A DNA stretch of 7,046 bases from Ahrensia sp. (GTDB taxonomy: Bacteria > Pseudomonadota > Alphaproteobacteria > Rhizobiales > Rhizobiaceae), in the NCBI GenBank assembly GCA_003233475.1, contig QILU01000201.1, forward strand, positions 1 to 7,046, read 5' to 3'. Within the stretch, counting starts at the first letter, position 1. Each line of letters begins with the position of its first letter. This document shows, one piece after another, positions 5,548-7,046 of the stretch. The notes under the pieces are model-generated. The model was given only the letters and a program-made list of their open reading frames with translations. It searched no databases and was not told the origin of the DNA. The translations under genes and the position numbers were made by a program.

Positions 5548-6773
5548 GTGGCTGGATTTGACGACCTGATTCGTGGCGCACTGGAAAAGCAGGGGAATCC
5601 AACCACTGAGCGCCGGAATGCGATCTACCATTCTTCAAGGCAGGCTCTGGAGCGGGTGCTGACGCAAAACTCCTCCCTTGATGCAGCAGCTTCCAATGCG
5701 CAGCGCGCAAACGCCTTGAACAGGCAATATCCGGTATTGAAAAGGATTATGCTGCCGCCCCTCCAAACCCTGCGGCAGTATCCACTCCACCGCCCACTCC
5801 CGCACCCCAGCCTGCACCCATGCCGCAAACGATTCCAACTCCCGCTCCTGCTCCAGCCCCTAAAATTTCTCCCGCTGCCCCGGTTGCACCTGAAATAAAA
5901 GCTACGGTTCGTGTTCCCGCCGCAGCCAAAATACCTCCAATTCCGACAATTCCGCCGGCCGTACATTCCGCTGTTCCTCCAACGGGCAGGCCAGTTTCGG
6001 CAACACCAACACCACCTCCGGCCCCTAAAATTTCTCCCGCTGCCCCGGTTGTTCTACCGGACCATCTGGAACCGCAAATTGCGGTTGAGCCCGGAGGGGC
6101 CCGGCTCGAGGAATATTCCGAGCCTTATCAGGGTGATGTGCTAACAGAGCGCAAATCCCATGCAAAATTATTGCTTTGGACGATTATCCTGGTCGGCATC
6201 GCCATTGCGGGGTGGTGGGCGATTACATTTGGCCCGGCCCTGTTAAAGCAACAATTTGACGGTAGTGTTCCCAATCCATTGAACCGAACTGAATCTGGCA
6301 GTTTTGTACCCGATGGTGGTGAAGGCTGGATAAGCGCCTTTTCCCCGCTTGATGATTCCCAGAATATTGACTCAAGCGGGCGTGGCACCGCAGATTTATT
6401 CCAGGACGGGAATATAAATTTTGTTCGCCTGGCCTCCAATGTCGGCAGCACGGGGAATACGCTGCGCATAAAAATTCCACTGGGAATTATGGAAGCAATC
6501 AGGGGGCGCGCGGCAACTTTTGAAATGCAGATCAGGAGCGCCGGAGAGACTGTTCACCAGTTCGCTGTGTTTTGTGAATTCTCAGACATGGGAACCTGCG
6601 GGCGAAAGCGCTTCAAGGTAGGTAAAAAAATCGAACCCATTATATTTGATGCACTGATCAACGATGTGGATTTGCCGGAAGGAGTTGACGCCTATCTCAC
6701 CATCAACACCGACCTTTCAACCCAGGGCAAAGCGATTGATCTCTATTCAATCCGAATCCGCGCCGGGCAATAG
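5548..6773 (+). pseudogene. Frameshifted gene for a membrane-anchored, Pro/Ala-rich conserved-type protein
   Basis: GTG at 5548 has GAGGAG 6 nt upstream. The first 53 codons (MAGFDDLIRGALEKQ... to NAQR) are in one frame. From about 5709 the sensible continuation (KRLEQAISGIEKDYAAAP...) is in the -1 frame and runs to TAG at 6773. Removing one GC from CGCGC at 5704-5708 joins them into a protein of about 407 residues. Parts: a helical cytoplasmic head (1-70), a long Pro/Ala linker (about 71-180) with two APKISPAAPV units, a transmembrane helix (about 206-227, KLLLWTIILVGIAIAG, preceded by Arg/Lys), and a C-terminal beta-rich domain, probably periplasmic, with two Cys (about 342 and 350). No canonical start with a Shine-Dalgarno serves the second part; ATG 5820 has none. 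I recall similar heads in alphaproteobacterial hypothetical proteins but know no function. It may be a real mutation or a sequence error. Confidence 0.75.
5856..6051 (+). repeat. Exact 31-bp direct repeat in the linker
   Basis: Bases 5856-5886 and 6021-6051 are identical over 31 bp (GCCCCTAAAATTTCTCCCGC onward to CCGGTTG). The copies are 165 bp apart, exactly 55 codons, and both encode APKISPAAPV in the same frame. Synonymous positions agree too, which points to recent duplication or gene conversion and not to selection on the peptide alone. Confidence 0.9.
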
Positions 6774-7046
6774 ATTTAAGCCACTATTATTCACCGGGTC
6801 ATTGCCCGCATACGCATATCTGTTCGTCCCCACCCCTTTCATCAGCGGGTTCCAGTCGTCCGGCGAGATGAATCTTCCGAACACCGGGTCTGCGTAGCGG
6901 AAGTTCAGGTATTGCAGGCCGGTTTCAACATCAAAGCGCTCGCCGATGTAGCCTTTGCTGGTTTGCATGCCGTTATTGGTGCGCTCGCCGTAAGATGCGT
7001 AGGCGGTGGATTCGACCAGATTGCCCGAGGCATCGGTGACGAAACG
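6747..7046 (-). CDS. RHS/YD-repeat core, C-terminal end (5' part outside window; no toxin tip)
   Basis: The 99 visible codons are the conserved end of an RHS repeat-associated core, the shell region of large secreted or surface polymorphic-toxin proteins. Seen in order: RFVTDASGNLVESTAYASYG, GYIGERFDVETGLQYLNFRY, DPVFGRFISPDDW, GVGTNRYAYAGNDPVNNS. In the family the last motif is normally followed by DPNG and then a variable, often toxic domain. Here the frame runs only 11 more residues (GLNLLPGADSD) and stops at 6747. The last 27 bases are antisense to the end of the plus-strand gene. The core therefore looks cut off at its tip, by recombination or as a displaced or orphan remnant. Whether the upstream part is intact cannot be seen. 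Confidence 0.88.
   Translation of the reverse strand, partial: RFVTDASGNLVESTAYASYGERTNNGMQTSKGYIGERFDVETGLQYLNFRYADPVFGRFISPDDWNPLMKGVGTNRYAYAGNDPVNNSGLNLLPGADSD

Noticed and set aside
5820..6773. Separate 317-residue gene starting at ATG 5820
   Set aside because: No Shine-Dalgarno precedes this ATG. Sensible coding continues upstream of it in the same frame back to about 5709 and joins the 5548 gene.

Overview
The window looks like chromosomal DNA from an alphaproteobacterium. The evidence is the succession enoyl-CoA hydratase - rpsT - (rhodanese) - dnaA, a variant of a gene order I know from that class, together with the wording of the DnaA ATPase core (RVRSRLKGG in box VII) and the style of the rhodanese protein. 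Genus cannot be told from the sequence. No tRNA, rRNA, CRISPR array or insertion sequence was recognised.

Layout. Most genes lie on the minus strand, so transcription runs right to left: nitronate monooxygenase-like protein (4413-5369), enoyl-CoA hydratase (3551-4324), ribosomal protein S20 (3070-3336), a single-domain rhodanese (1861-2301) and DnaA (1-1515, C-terminus outside the window). Intrinsic terminators follow the enoyl-CoA hydratase and rpsT genes, so this is a row of short units and not one operon. The 2302-2983 gap is AT-rich, has no convincing gene and holds an A-rich tract and paired dyads. Being so close to dnaA it is a candidate replication-origin or control region, but it has no exact DnaA box.

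The right end is different. A plus-strand gene (5548-6773), divergent from the monooxygenase, encodes a membrane-anchored protein with a conserved-looking cytoplasmic head, a Pro/Ala-rich linker, one transmembrane helix and a probably periplasmic beta-rich domain. Its frame is broken once, at a CGCGC run near 5704-5709. Meeting it tail to tail is the end of an RHS/YD-repeat core (6747-7046), which stops a few residues after the NDPVNNS motif and so lacks a C-terminal toxin or variable tip.

Points most worth a second look: two unlisted mini-ORFs with good Shine-Dalgarno sequences, one upstream of dnaA (with mutually exclusive hairpins in front of it) and one upstream of the monooxygenase; the frameshift; an exact 31-bp in-frame repeat in the linker; the tip-less RHS end; and the AT-rich gap. 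Nothing here proves a new system. The dnaA leader is the most system-like element.
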